Below are positions 43,266-52,799 of a DNA stretch of 64,000 nt, piece by piece. The stretch comes from Achromobacter xylosoxidans A8 (lineage in GTDB: Bacteria > Pseudomonadota > Gammaproteobacteria > Burkholderiales > Burkholderiaceae_B), in the NCBI RefSeq assembly GCF_000165835.1, contig NC_014640.1, forward strand, positions 3,100,001-3,164,000, read 5' to 3'. Position 1 is the stretch's first letter; every line of letters starts with the position of its first letter. Below the pieces are notes generated by a model. That model had not been told where the DNA came from, ran no database searches, and worked only from the letters and a program-made list of their open reading frames with translations. Both the position numbers and the translations under genes were made by a program.

Positions 43266-46200
43266 GGCGCCGGGCCTTCAACCCCGGGCTTGGCGGCCGC
43301 GGCGCCGCGGCGCTGGCCCAGGCGATGGAAGAACAGGTACACGGCGGGCGTGGTGAACAGGGTCAGCACCTGGCTGACCAGCAGCCCGCCCACCATGACC
43401 CAGCCCAGCGGCTGGCGCAGTTCCGCGCCCGAACCCGTGGCTAGCATCAGCGGCAGCGCGCCGAACAGCGCGGCCAGCGTGGTCATCAGGATGGGCCGCA
43501 GACGCAGCAGGGCGGCCTCGCGGATCGCGGCCTGCGGCTCCAGGCCGCGCGAGCGTTCGGCCTCCAACGCGAAGTCCACCATCATGATGCCGTTCTTCTT
43601 CACCAGCCCGATCAGCAGGATGATGCCGATGACCGCGATCAAGTCCAATGGACGCCCGGTAAGCAGCAGCGCCAGGAAGGCGCCCACCGCGGCCGAGGGC
43701 AGGGTGGACAGGATGGTCACCGGATGGATGGCGCTTTCATACAGCATGCCCAGCACCAGGTACATGGTGACCACCGCCGCCAGCATCAGCCACAGCGTGT
43801 TCGACAGCGAGGCCTGGAAGGCCGCCGCCGCGCCCTGCAGCCGCAGCTCCACGCTTAGCGGCATGCCGATTTCCTGCTGCGCCGACTCGATCGCGGCGAT
43901 GGCTTCGCCCAACGATCCGTCAGCCGGCAGGTTGAACGACAGGTTGACCGCGGGAAATTGCGACAAATGGTTCACGGCCAGCGGTACCGCACGTTCGCTG
44001 ACGGTGGCCAGCGCCGACAGGGGGATCGCCTGCCCGTCTTCGGTCTGCAAGTGGATGCGTTCCAGCGCGTCGGGGTTCAGGGCCAGCTTGCGGTCCACTT
44101 CCAGCACGACCCGGTACTGGTTCGACTGCGTGAACAGCGTGGCCACCTGGCGCTGGCCGAAGGCGTTGTATAGCGTCTGCGCCACGTCGTCCATCGTCAC
44201 GCCCAGGCGGGCCGCGGCGTCGCGCGAGACCTGCAGATAGGCCTGGCGGCCGTCGCCTTGCAGGTCCGAGGAGACGTCGGCCAGTTCGGGCGCCTGCGCC
44301 AGACGCGCCATCAGCGCATGGCTCCAGCGTGCCAGCAACTCGCTGTCCGGCGAGGTCAGTGTGAACTGGTATTGGCCGCGGCTGACGCGGTCCTCGATAT
44401 TGAGTTCCTGCACCGGCTGCAGGAATAGCGAGATGCCGTGGACCTCGCGGGCGCGCGCATCCAGCCGCGCCATGATGTCCGCCAGCGGCGCGCTGCGCTC
44501 CGACCAGGGTTTCAAGTTGATCAGCAGCCGCCCGGTGTTCAGGGTGGTATTCATGCTGTCGATGCCGATGAAGGACGACAGGCTGGCCACGTCCGGGTCC
44601 GCCAGCAGCGCCGCGGCCACCGCCTGCTGACGCCGCGACATGGCGTCGAACGAGGTGCTTTGGGACGATTGCGTGACGCCTTGCAGCGTGCCGCCATCCT
44701 GGGTCGGGAAGAATCCCTTGGGCACGGCCAGGTACAGCAGGCCGGTCAGCGCCACCGTCGCCAGCATCACCGCCAGGGTCAGCCGCTGGTGGCGCAAGGT
44801 CAGGTCCAGCCAGCCGGCGTAGCGCGCCTGGACGCGGTCCAGCAGGCCGGGGCGCGTCGGCTCATGCGCCGGCAGCAGCCGCGCGCACATCATGGGCGTC
44901 AACGTCAGCGATACCGCCAGCGATATCAGGATGGCGACCGCCAGCGTGACCGCGAACTCGCGGAACAGCCGGCCCACCACGTCTTCCATGAACAGCAGCG
45001 GGATCAGCACCGCGATCAGCGACAGCGTCAGGGACACCAGCGTGAAGCCGATCTGGCCGGCGCCCTTGAGCGCCGCCGCCATGGGGCTGTGGCCCTGCTC
45101 GCGGTAGCGCGCAATGTTCTCCAGCATCACGATGGCATCGTCCACCACGAAGCCCGCGCCTATGGTCAGCGCCATCAAGGTCAGGTTGTTGGTGGAGAAC
45201 CCTGCCAGGTGCATGAAGCCGAAGGTGCCTATCAGGGACAGCGGCACCGCCAGGCTGGGGATCAGCGTGGCGGGCAGGTTGCGCAGGAACAGGAAGGTCA
45301 CGAGCACCACCAGGCCCACGGCGAAGGCCAGCTCCCATTGCACGCCGCGCACCGACGCGCGGATGCTTTCGGTGCGGTCCGTCAGCACGCGGACCTGGGC
45401 GGCGGCCGGCAGGCTGGCCGTCAACTGCGGCAGCAGGGCCTTGACCTGGTCGGCCACGGCGATGACGTTGGCGCCCGGCTGGCGCTGGATGTTGACCAGC
45501 ACGGCCGGCTGCTTGTCGACCCAGGCGGCCAGGTATCGGTCTTCCGCTCCGTCCTCGACGGTGGCGACCTGGCCCAGCCGCACCGGCGCGCCGTTGCGCC
45601 AGGCCACGATCAGCTCGCGGTACTCCTCGGCGCTCTGCAATTGGTCGTTGGCGTCCATGATGACCGAGCGCACCGGCCCGTCGAAGCTGCCCTTGGGCTG
45701 GTTCGAATTGGCCTTGGAGATGGCTTCCTGCACGTCGGCCAGCTGCAGTCCGCGCGCGGCCAGCGCCATGGGATTGACCTGCACCCGCACCGCCGGCCGC
45801 TGGCCGCCGGCCAGGCTGACCATGCCCACGCCGGACAACTGCGACAGGCGTTGTGTCATGCGGGTGTCGACCAAGTCGTAGACCTGGGGCAGGGGCAGAG
45901 AATCGGACGTGACCGCCAGCGTCAGGATGGGCACGTCGGCGGGGTTGACCTTGCGGTACACGGGGGGCGTCGGCAGGTCATTGGGCAGCAGTGCGCCGCT
46001 GGCGCTGATGGCCGCCTGGACTTCCTGCTCGGCCACGCCCAGCGACACGTCCAGCGAGAATTGCAGCGTGATCACCGAGATGCCGCTGCCGCTGGTGGAG
46101 GACATCTGCTTCAGGCCCGGTATCTGCCCGAAGCGCCGCTCCAGCGGCGCGGTGACGGTGCGCGCCGTCACGTTCGGACTGGCCCCGGGATACTGCGTGG

Positions 46201-46342
46201 TCACCTGGATGATGGGGTAGTCCACCTGCGGCAGCGCCGCCACGGGCAGCATGCGCCACGCCAGGATGCCCGACAGCAGCAGGGCGATCATCAGGAAGGA
46301 CGTGGCGACAGGGCGCAGGATGAAGGGGCGCGACAGGCTCAT
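43262..46342 (-). CDS. mdtB: RND multidrug efflux permease, MdtB-like
   Basis: 1026 residues, RND permease. The start [39 protein letters not shown] is close to E. coli MdtB; the proton-relay acids lie in [21 protein letters not shown]. Overlaps mdtA (upstream) and mdtC (downstream) by four bases each, so the three subunits are made from one message. Confidence 0.92.
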   Translation of the reverse strand: MSLSRPFILRPVATSFLMIALLLSGILAWRMLPVAALPQVDYPIIQVTTQYPGASPNVTARTVTAPLERRFGQIPGLKQMSSTSGSGISVITLQFSLDVSLGVAEQEVQAAISASGALLPNDLPTPPVYRKVNPADVPILTLAVTSDSLPLPQVYDLVDTRMTQRLSQLSGVGMVSLAGGQRPAVRVQVNPMALAARGLQLADVQEAISKANSNQPKGSFDGPVRSVIMDANDQLQSAEEYRELIVAWRNGAPVRLGQVATVEDGAEDRYLAAWVDKQPAVLVNIQRQPGANVIAVADQVKALLPQLTASLPAAAQVRVLTDRTESIRASVRGVQWELAFAVGLVVLVTFLFLRNLPATLIPSLAVPLSLIGTFGFMHLAGFSTNNLTLMALTIGAGFVVDDAIVMLENIARYREQGHSPMAAALKGAGQIGFTLVSLTLSLIAVLIPLLFMEDVVGRLFREFAVTLAVAILISLAVSLTLTPMMCARLLPAHEPTRPGLLDRVQARYAGWLDLTLRHQRLTLAVMLATVALTGLLYLAVPKGFFPTQDGGTLQGVTQSSQSTSFDAMSRRQQAVAAALLADPDVASLSSFIGIDSMNTTLNTGRLLINLKPWSERSAPLADIMARLDARAREVHGISLFLQPVQELNIEDRVSRGQYQFTLTSPDSELLARWSHALMARLAQAPELADVSSDLQGDGRQAYLQVSRDAAARLGVTMDDVAQTLYNAFGQRQVATLFTQSNQYRVVLEVDRKLALNPDALERIHLQTEDGQAIPLSALATVSERAVPLAVNHLSQFPAVNLSFNLPADGSLGEAIAAIESAQQEIGMPLSVELRLQGAAAAFQASLSNTLWLMLAAVVTMYLVLGMLYESAIHPVTILSTLPSAAVGAFLALLLTGRPLDLIAVIGIILLIGLVKKNGIMMVDFALEAERSRGLEPQAAIREAALLRLRPILMTTLAALFGALPLMLATGSGAELRQPLGWVMVGGLLVSQVLTLFTTPAVYLFFHRLGQRRGAAAAKPGVEGPAP

Positions 46343-47511
46343 GATTTCTGCGGTTCGACTATCTGCACATCGCGGCCGTCATGCAGGCGGTCCACGCCTT
46401 CGACCACCACGCGCTCATTCTCGGTCAGGCCGGATTGCACGACGATGCGGCCGGCGTTGGCGGGGCCCAGTTCCAGCACGCGGCGGCTGGCGCGACTGTC
46501 TTCCCCGATGACGAACACAAAGGCGCCTTCGGATCCATATTGGATGGCCGCCGTGGGAATGGTGATGACGTGGTCCTGCTGCACCACCGCCAGGCGGATG
46601 TTCACGAACTGGTTCGGAAACAGCGATTCGTCGGCATTGGGAAAGCGCGCGCGCAGCTTGACCGTGCCGCTGGCGGCCTGGATGCGATTGTCCAGCGCTT
46701 CCAGTGTGCCCTCGGCCAACAGGCGGCGGTCATCCGCATCCCAGGCCTGGACCCGTAGCGCGGCGTCGCGCGCCTGGGCCCGGCGTAGGATGTCCAGACG
46801 CGTTTCCGAAATGCTGAAGAGGGCCGAGATGGGTCGGGTCTGGACCAGCGTGGTCAGACCGTTGGCGTCGTCGGCGCGGACGTGGTTGCCGGCATCGACA
46901 CGGCGTAGCCCGATGCGGCCGTCGTGCGGCGCGACGATGCGCGTGTGATCCAGCAGCCGGCGGGCGTCGGCCACCTGGGCCTGGTTGCGTTGCCGCTGGG
47001 CCGCGTAGGCGCGCACCTGGGCTTCGGCGGTATCGAGTTGCTGGCCCGCCACCGCTTCCTGCCGCGCCAGTTTGCGGTAGCGCTGCCGGTCCGCCTGGGC
47101 GTTATCCAGCAGCGCCTGGGTCCGCGCCAGTTCGCCTTCGGCCGCGGCCAGCGCCGCCAGGTAGGGACGCGCGTCGATCTCGGCCAGCAACTGGCCGCGC
47201 GCAACGGCCTCGCCTTCGGTGAAATGCAGCTTCAGCAGTTCGCCATCGATCTGGCTGCGCAACGTGACCTGCGCCAACGGTGTAATGGTTCCGAGCGCAT
47301 GCAGATCGCGCTGCAGCGGACCGGCGGTGGCTGCCTCGATCGCGACGGCAACCGGAATCTGGCCGTACTCGGGGGGGCGCGCGGCGGGGGAACCCTTGGA
47401 TCCGGCGTACCAGAACGCCAGGGTGGCCAGGGTTGCCAGCGCGAATGCAGCGGCAATCAGGACCAGGCGTTGACGTGGGGAAGCGGGGCCCGCGGAGGGG
47501 GGCTGGGACAT
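46339..47511 (-). CDS. mdtA: RND periplasmic adaptor subunit, MdtA-like
   Basis: 390 residues: an N-terminal membrane anchor ([22 protein letters not shown]), lipoyl-like halves ([49 protein letters not shown]) around a coiled coil, and beta-barrel domains, as in MdtA/AcrA adaptors. ATG at 47511 is used; a TTG four codons upstream is the alternative and neither has a strong ribosome site. No outer-membrane TolC-type gene is in the operon, so a distant one must be shared. Confidence 0.92.
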   Translation of the reverse strand: MSQPPSAGPASPRQRLVLIAAAFALATLATLAFWYAGSKGSPAARPPEYGQIPVAVAIEAATAGPLQRDLHALGTITPLAQVTLRSQIDGELLKLHFTEGEAVARGQLLAEIDARPYLAALAAAEGELARTQALLDNAQADRQRYRKLARQEAVAGQQLDTAEAQVRAYAAQRQRNQAQVADARRLLDHTRIVAPHDGRIGLRRVDAGNHVRADDANGLTTLVQTRPISALFSISETRLDILRRAQARDAALRVQAWDADDRRLLAEGTLEALDNRIQAASGTVKLRARFPNADESLFPNQFVNIRLAVVQQDHVITIPTAAIQYGSEGAFVFVIGEDSRASRRVLELGPANAGRIVVQSGLTENERVVVEGVDRLHDGRDVQIVEPQKS

Positions 47512-47659
47512 CAGGACTGCCAAGCGTGGGGGTTACGGACAGTCGGAATTCTATATGAATAAAAACTATTCGCGTTTTTGCGTCAGGAGATCGTCAGGTT
47601 GCCGTGGGCCGCGAGTGATCGACCACGTGATGGCGGGGCCTCGCCCTGGCGCCTTGTGC

Positions 47660-48406
47660 CTACCTCTTGACCGAATCGCGATACGCGACGGCATACATCG
47701 TTGCCACCGCGAACGTAATCGGAATGCAAAGCAGCACGCTCGCCGCGCTCTGCGCCAGCCCGGTGGCCGTGTAGTCGTACGCGAGCATGCGCAAGCTGGA
47801 GCCGGCGTGGCCCGCCACCGCGACCAGCAGCAAGAGCGCGAGCATCAGCGGCCAGCGCTTGTAAGGCATCGCGCCCCGCGTGCCGCGAAAACCGTACTCG
47901 CCGGTCACTGCCGCGCGCGGCAGTCCCAGACCGTACACCGCAAGCGCGTACAGCACCGGCGCCCAGATCAACGCCAGCGAGGCGAACAGGGCGCCCCAGA
48001 ACAGATTGTCGTTCGACCCGCCCAGCACCATGTAGATCACATAGGGCAGGTCCCCGGTGGCGCGGGCCACAGCCGTCGCCGCGATGACCAGCACGCCGAG
48101 CAGCGCCAGATGGCGGGCTTGCGCCGTGCCGCCGCGGGCGGCGGCGACGCCTGGCGAGGCTGGCAGAGCGACCACGCAATGCCAGGCGAACGTCATGCGC
48201 GCCAAGGCGATCAGATTGATCAGTGCCAAGGCGAGAAACAACCAGCCTCCGTACGGGAACAGGTTGGCAATCAACAAGGCGAAGGGCAGCGACAGGGTGA
48301 ATACCGCCAAGGACCAAGGCGCGGCGGCCAGCATGGCGCGGCCCTGCTGGCGGATGGTGTCAGCCGTCGCTGCGAGGAAGCGGCGTGCTCCGGGTTTGCT
48401 CGACAA
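47660..48406 (-). CDS. Hypothetical multi-pass membrane protein
   Basis: I do not recognise this 248-residue protein. It has about six hydrophobic helices (PWSLAVFTLSLPFALLIANLF; GGWLFLALALINLIALA; LALLGVLVIAATAVA; LFWGALFASLALIWAPVLYALAVYGLG; MLALLLLVAVAGHAG; VLLCIPITFAVATMYAVAY), short loops and a basic C-terminus. The TTG start has AAGG ten bases before it; an ATG further in (MLAAAPW) is possible. Its stop lies 148 bases from mdtA on the same strand with no sign of a link. Confidence 0.7.
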   Translation of the reverse strand: MSSKPGARRFLAATADTIRQQGRAMLAAAPWSLAVFTLSLPFALLIANLFPYGGWLFLALALINLIALARMTFAWHCVVALPASPGVAAARGGTAQARHLALLGVLVIAATAVARATGDLPYVIYMVLGGSNDNLFWGALFASLALIWAPVLYALAVYGLGLPRAAVTGEYGFRGTRGAMPYKRWPLMLALLLLVAVAGHAGSSLRMLAYDYTATGLAQSAASVLLCIPITFAVATMYAVAYRDSVKR

Positions 48407-48418
48407 GGGGTCTGCGCC

Positions 48419-48982
48419 TTACTTGCTGCGGTAGTTGTTGGCTTCGCGCTCACCGGCCCATTTGCGCAGCGCGGCGATGAACTCGGGGCAGACGTTGCCG
48501 TCCACCTGGCTGTCGATGATGATGCTGTTCTGCATGCGCATCACCACGCTGCATTCATAGACCTTCGTGCGGCCGCTGTAGTAGCCGTGGTTGGTATTCT
48601 GGAACACGGGCGTGGCGGCGCTGGTCGAGGTGGCGGGAATCATGCCGACCACCTGCTGCGAGGTGCCGGTCGAAACCCATTCTGTATAGGGTGCGGTCTG
48701 GTAATCGGACCAGATCAGCTCCATGGTGTTGCCCACCCCGCGCTTTTTCGACGGCTCGCCCAGCGCCGTGATGGCGTCGGCCACCGGACGGCCCTTCATG
48801 TTCTTGGCCACGTTCACGCTGGGCGATAGCGACAGCCCCGACGAGAAGATATTGGTCAGCGACGGCAGCGTCGAGCTGCCTCCGGTGGGCATCGGCGCGC
48901 AGCCGCCCAAGGCAGCCAGGGCCAGCGACACCGGCAGGGCGCGGCCCAGCCACCAGGTCGAACGGAGTCGCGATGTATTCAT
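48419..48982 (-). CDS. Putative lipoprotein
   Basis: 187 residues with an N-terminal signal ending in a lipobox, LALAALGGC, so probably lipid-anchored (the residue after Cys is Ala, favouring the outer membrane). The body has GRPVADAITALGEPSKK and a C-terminal half with two cysteines (YECSVVMRMQNSIIIDS; GNVCPEFIAALRKWAG). Starts at 48982. The motif ALGEPSK recalls small outer-membrane lipoproteins of the SmpA/BamE-like type, but the match is too weak to claim. Its stop is 12 bases from the TTG start of the membrane protein gene, so they may be co-transcribed. Confidence 0.75.
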   Translation of the reverse strand: MNTSRLRSTWWLGRALPVSLALAALGGCAPMPTGGSSTLPSLTNIFSSGLSLSPSVNVAKNMKGRPVADAITALGEPSKKRGVGNTMELIWSDYQTAPYTEWVSTGTSQQVVGMIPATSTSAATPVFQNTNHGYYSGRTKVYECSVVMRMQNSIIIDSQVDGNVCPEFIAALRKWAGEREANNYRSK

Positions 48983-49352
48983 GCTGAGCCCAAGCTCCCT
49001 CAAAGATCCGGCGTGCCGCAACATAATTCAGCGGCCGCAAGATTTTGTCTTGTTTTGGTTTCGTTTCGTGACGAGTCGTATCGCTCGGCCGCAACGCTGA
49101 CAGGGCAGCGGAGAACGCGCAAGCGCCCGCGCAACGCTGCGCCGGAAGGGGCCGATGTTACCGAAAAAATAGTGGCACATCAGTTTTCAGGCGCCGCAAA
49201 ATTGGTTACGTAATACCTGGAAACGCGCCAAACCGGCTCGCGGAAGACAAACTGTAACGTGCTACGATCCGCGCGTTCTGCGCCCCGGGGCGCCTTGGCG
49301 ATCAGGCATCGCGGGGCTGCGCGGCGCCCTAACCACTGGATATTGCACACCC
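48983..49352. other. 370-bp intergenic region between divergent genes
   Basis: Separates the lipoprotein gene (minus strand) from the DUF4189 gene (plus strand), so promoters for both must lie here. The stretch 49155-49260 is more AT-rich than its surroundings; TACGAT near 49263 could be a -10 element for the plus-strand gene, without a good -35. No repeat, tRNA or small reading frame with a ribosome site was seen. Confidence 0.4.
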
Positions 49353-50201
49353 ATGATGCTCGCGCGATTGCTGCTTCAGTTCCGTTCCACAGTGGCCGCA
49401 CTGGCCGGCGCAGGCGCGCTGGCACTGGGCCTCGCCGCCGCGCCCGCAGCGCATGCCGATACGCTGTACGGCGCCGTGGCCACCGACGAAGCGCACGCCA
49501 AGCTGTATTGGGTCATGCCCGAAACCTCCACCAAGGAAGCGCAGGACGCCGCGCTGGCCAAGTGCAACAAAGCTGGCGGCAAGGGCTGCAAGAGCGTCAC
49601 CTCGTTTTCGGACAGCTGCGTGGCGTTCTCGCGCAATTCGCGCAATGACCTGTTCTGGGGCACCAGCGTGTCGTCGGAAGTCGCCGCGAAGAAGGCGATC
49701 CGCACCTGCACCAACGACAGCGCCGACGGCAAGTGCAAGCTTGCCGTCATGCCCTTGTGCGCCGGTCCCGGCTACAGCGAAGCCGAACTGAAGGCGCCCG
49801 ACACCGCCACGCCCGCCCAACTCGAAGCCCTGTCGGCCAAGCTGGATTCGCGTGGCTACTGGGGCTCCGTGGCCGAGAAGGAGTCGGGCCAACTGACCTA
49901 CGCCGACGGCTATCCGAGCGAGAAGGAAGCGGTCGACGCCTTGCTCAAGTGGGAAGACTGCGTCGGCTGCCGCACGGTGCTCACCTACACCGACACCTGC
50001 GTCGGCATGGCCTGGGGCAAGGGCAGCGAGGGCCGCGGCACCAGCTTCACCGCGAAGAACCCGGACCCCGTGGCCGCGCGCAACGAAGCGCGCGCCATTT
50101 GCAACGCCAAGAGCGGCGGCCTGACCTGCGTGGCCTTCGTGCGCTGCTCGGGGCGCGCATATATCAGCGGGTACAAGGGCGAGGACGAGAAGGCCAACTG
50201 A
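49353..50201 (+). CDS. Exported protein with two DUF4189-like domains
   Basis: 282 residues, Sec signal peptide ending AAPAAHA. The mature part contains two related modules, each with YGAVA or WGSVA start, an alanine/cysteine-rich helix and paired cysteines (ALAKCNKAGGKGCKSVTSFSDSCVAF; LKWEDCVGCRTVLTYTDTCVGMAWG...ARAICNAKSGGLTCVAFVRCSGRAY). This is the DUF4189 pattern, small secreted disulfide-rich domains of unknown function. The 12 or so cysteines suggest oxidative folding in the periplasm. Confidence 0.82.
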   Translation: MMLARLLLQFRSTVAALAGAGALALGLAAAPAAHADTLYGAVATDEAHAKLYWVMPETSTKEAQDAALAKCNKAGGKGCKSVTSFSDSCVAFSRNSRNDLFWGTSVSSEVAAKKAIRTCTNDSADGKCKLAVMPLCAGPGYSEAELKAPDTATPAQLEALSAKLDSRGYWGSVAEKESGQLTYADGYPSEKEAVDALLKWEDCVGCRTVLTYTDTCVGMAWGKGSEGRGTSFTAKNPDPVAARNEARAICNAKSGGLTCVAFVRCSGRAYISGYKGEDEKAN

Positions 50202-50373
50202 AGGAGGCCTTCTGGCGACTCTCCGGCGTGGATTGCGCCTGTAGCATGGCCTGCTGTCGCGTAATGCGGGCCTTATGTAATTACGCCTCAGCAGGCAAAG
50301 ACAGGTGGTTCAGGCGAGGGGCTCGGCGCTACACTGCAAGCTCCGGGGTCTCTCGCCACCGATGGAGCTTTTC

Positions 50374-50841
50374 ATGAAAAAGTCCATATACCCCAGTACC
50401 GCGACGCTTCTTTCCCTGTTCTGCCTGTGCGCCGCCGCACAGACCGTCACTCCGCTCAAAGGGCAGTCGCCCCAAACCACCCAGCAAGACATCAGCGCAT
50501 GCCAGGCTCTAGCAGGCAGCGGCGCCAGCGCCAGCACGGACGATCCTAAATCCGGCGGGCGCGTCCGTGGCGCAGCAGCCGGCGCGGCAGCGGGTGCGGC
50601 GGTAGCCGGCGCGCGCGGCAATCAGCACGAGGAGGTCTACGATCGGATGAGCGATGACGCCAAGCAGCAATACCGGCAGAATCAGGCCAAGGACGCGGCG
50701 GCGGCAGGGATGGTCGTGGGCGGTTCGCGGCAACGCCAGGACCGCCGTCAGGATCGAGCTGAAGCGTCGCAGCAGAATTCGGCAGCCGCCTCCACGTATA
50801 GCACTTGCATGCAGCAGCGCGGGTATCAAGTGGCGCCGTGA
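50374..50841 (+). CDS. Glycine-zipper envelope protein
   Basis: 155 residues: a signal peptide (MKKSIYPSTATLLSLFCLCAAA), a polar stretch, then the glycine-zipper-like GGRVRGAAAGAAAGAAVAGARG and a glutamine/arginine-rich C-terminus with a second AAAAGMVVGG. Resembles small YMGG-type periplasmic or outer-membrane proteins. GGAG is eight bases before the ATG at 50374. Function unknown. Confidence 0.75.
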   Translation: MKKSIYPSTATLLSLFCLCAAAQTVTPLKGQSPQTTQQDISACQALAGSGASASTDDPKSGGRVRGAAAGAAAGAAVAGARGNQHEEVYDRMSDDAKQQYRQNQAKDAAAAGMVVGGSRQRQDRRQDRAEASQQNSAAASTYSTCMQQRGYQVAP

Positions 50842-50898
50842 TCCGCGAGGGTTGCAGGGCTGGCCGATGAACGGCGCGGGGCGGCTTTGATTTGCGAT

Positions 50899-50913
50899 TG
50901 AGAATAGATCTCA
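50899..50913 (+). promoter_or_regulatory. Fur box upstream of the ECF sigma gene
   Basis: TGAGAATAGATCTCA is a palindrome and matches the 7-1-7 Fur consensus TGATAATnATTATCA in about 10 of 14 fixed positions. It ends 36 bp before the ATG of the FecI-like sigma factor, the expected place for iron repression of such a system, and shares TTGAGAATAG with the site at 20305. Confidence 0.7.
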
Positions 50914-50948
50914 GTACAATCCGGCCACTTTCAAACGACCTGCGCCGC

Positions 50949-51617
50949 ATGAGCCGCAACCCTTTGCTGGCGTCCAACACGACGCCCGCATCCGCCGACG
51001 ACACAAACGGGAACGCCAGCGCGATCGCCAAAGCCTACGCGCGCTGGCGGCTGCCGCTCATGCGTGGCCTGGCCCGGTTCAAGGGCAGCATTGGCAGCGC
51101 CGAAGATGCGCTGCACGATGGGGTCGTCAAATGGGTGGCGGCCAGTCCCGCGTTGGACTCCACGGATGAGCAGGGCGCCTACTTGCGCAGGACGGTGTTG
51201 AACGGCGTGGCCGACGAGTTCCGCGAACGCAAGGCGGGTCGGCGGCTGCAGACGGTGTCGTTCGACGAGGCCGAAGTGGGCGTGCAGGCGCTGGCGGCGG
51301 GCGATGCCTCATGTCCCATGCGCGCGGCGGCGCATCAACAGCGTCTGGAGCGGCTGGGCGCTGCCTTGCAGGAACTCCCCGAGCGCCAGCGCGAAGCCTT
51401 TGTGCTGAGCCGTTTCGATGGGCTGACCCAGGACGAAGTCGCCGCCCGCATGCAGATTTCGCGGCGCATGGTGGTCAAGCATCTGGCGCGCGCCATCGCC
51501 TACTGCGAGGTCCGGGTGCACTATGCTACGGTTGCGCAAATGCAGCAATTGCATCGGCCCGTCGGCGATGACGCCGGCCTGGACAATAACAACAATAGCG
51601 ACTCCGCCTCGTCATGA
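50949..51617 (+). CDS. FecI-like ECF sigma factor
   Basis: 222 residues, ECF sigma-70. Region 2 is seen in IGSAEDALHDGVVKWVAA and QGAYLRRTVLNGVADEFRERKAGRRLQ, region 4 in LGAALQELPERQREAFVLSRFDGLTQDEVAARMQISRRMVVKHLARAIAYCE. Start at 50949 gives the usual length. It overlaps the FecR gene (ATGA) and lies under a Fur box; with FecR and the STN-type receptor it forms a surface-signalling set that turns on the receptor when its siderophore is present. Confidence 0.93.
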   Translation: MSRNPLLASNTTPASADDTNGNASAIAKAYARWRLPLMRGLARFKGSIGSAEDALHDGVVKWVAASPALDSTDEQGAYLRRTVLNGVADEFRERKAGRRLQTVSFDEAEVGVQALAAGDASCPMRAAAHQQRLERLGAALQELPERQREAFVLSRFDGLTQDEVAARMQISRRMVVKHLARAIAYCEVRVHYATVAQMQQLHRPVGDDAGLDNNNNSDSASS

Positions 51618-52678
51618 CCGATACGTCTTCCTCAGCCTCGCCGGATAGGCTCGCCTTGCATGAGGCGGCCGCCGAGTGGCTGGTGCGTCGCCAGGACGCC
51701 AGCTGGTCGGACGCGGATGAGCAGGAACTGCATGCCTGGCTTGCCGCCCGTCCCGCGCATCGGCAGGCGTATTCGCGGGTGTCGCGAACCTGGCAGGACT
51801 TGTCGCAGGCGCCGCGGCCTGCGCTGGCCTCCGACGGGCAGGCCACCGCAAGTCCAACCAGATCCTCGCCGCGAAAAGCGCCGGGAAATGCGTCCGGCCG
51901 CCGAGCCGTCCAGCCAGAATTCTGGGGGGCGTTGCTGGGGCAACCCGTCTTCTCGAAGGCTTTCGCCGCCGCCTGTGCGGCGCTGGTCGTGGGCGGCGGC
52001 TACGGCTGGTATCGCTGGGACAACACGCCCGGCTATGTGCTGAGCGTGAGCACGGCGGCGGGAGAGGTGCGTCAGCTGGACCTGCCCGACGGCTCCCATG
52101 TCGCGCTGAATTTCGGCAGCACGCTGGAGGTCCGCTACTATCCGCGGCGCCGCGAACTGGTGCTGAACCAGGGCGAAGGGTTCTTTGACGTGGCGCCGGA
52201 CACAGGCCGGCCATTTACCGTCGATGCGCGCCAGAGCCGGATCACCGTGGTGGGCACGGCCTTCAATGTGCGCAACACGCCCGATGAAGTCATCGTCAAG
52301 GTGTCGCACGGCCGTGTGCGGGTGCAGCCCGATCGCGGCAAGGCTGGGTCGGAGTTGTCGCTGGGCGCGGAGCAAGGCGTGACCGTGGATGCGCGAAACG
52401 CCACCTATCAGGCGGTGGCCGCGGTGCCGGACGGCGTCGGCGGATGGCGCAATGGCCGTCTGGTGTACCGGCGCACGCCGTTGGGCGAGGTGGCCCAGGA
52501 AGTCGCGCAGTACCTGGGCAAGCCGGTTGCGCTGGCCAGCCCGGGCCTGAAATCCCTGCCCGTCTCGGGCTTCGCCGCGACCAACGCGCCCGCCGCATTC
52601 CTGGAAGCCTTGCCGGATTTGCTGCCGGTGCAGGTCAAGCGCGCGCCTGACGGCGGCTATCTCATCCTGGACCGCTGA
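51614..52678 (+). CDS. FecR-type anti-sigma/signal transducer
   Basis: 354 residues. N-terminal cytoplasmic domain of FecR type (AAAEWLVRRQDASWSDADEQELHAWLAARPAHRQAYSRV), one membrane helix (AFAAACAALVVGGGYGWY, about residues 117-134), then the FecR periplasmic domain (GEVRQLDLPDGSHVALNFGSTLEVRYYPRRRELVLNQGEGFFDVA; ITVVGTAFNVR). It receives the signal from the receptor's N-terminal domain and controls the ECF sigma factor encoded upstream. Confidence 0.93.
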   Translation: MTDTSSSASPDRLALHEAAAEWLVRRQDASWSDADEQELHAWLAARPAHRQAYSRVSRTWQDLSQAPRPALASDGQATASPTRSSPRKAPGNASGRRAVQPEFWGALLGQPVFSKAFAAACAALVVGGGYGWYRWDNTPGYVLSVSTAAGEVRQLDLPDGSHVALNFGSTLEVRYYPRRRELVLNQGEGFFDVAPDTGRPFTVDARQSRITVVGTAFNVRNTPDEVIVKVSHGRVRVQPDRGKAGSELSLGAEQGVTVDARNATYQAVAAVPDGVGGWRNGRLVYRRTPLGEVAQEVAQYLGKPVALASPGLKSLPVSGFAATNAPAAFLEALPDLLPVQVKRAPDGGYLILDR

Positions 52679-52799
52679 GCGTCCGGAAATCTAGCTGAAA
52701 ATTATTTTTGTTTATATGCGGTGCGCGGGTTCCCAATCCCGTCCCGGAATCCGTTTACTCCCGCAAGGCCGGTAGCGGCCAACAACAATGGGAGTGGGA

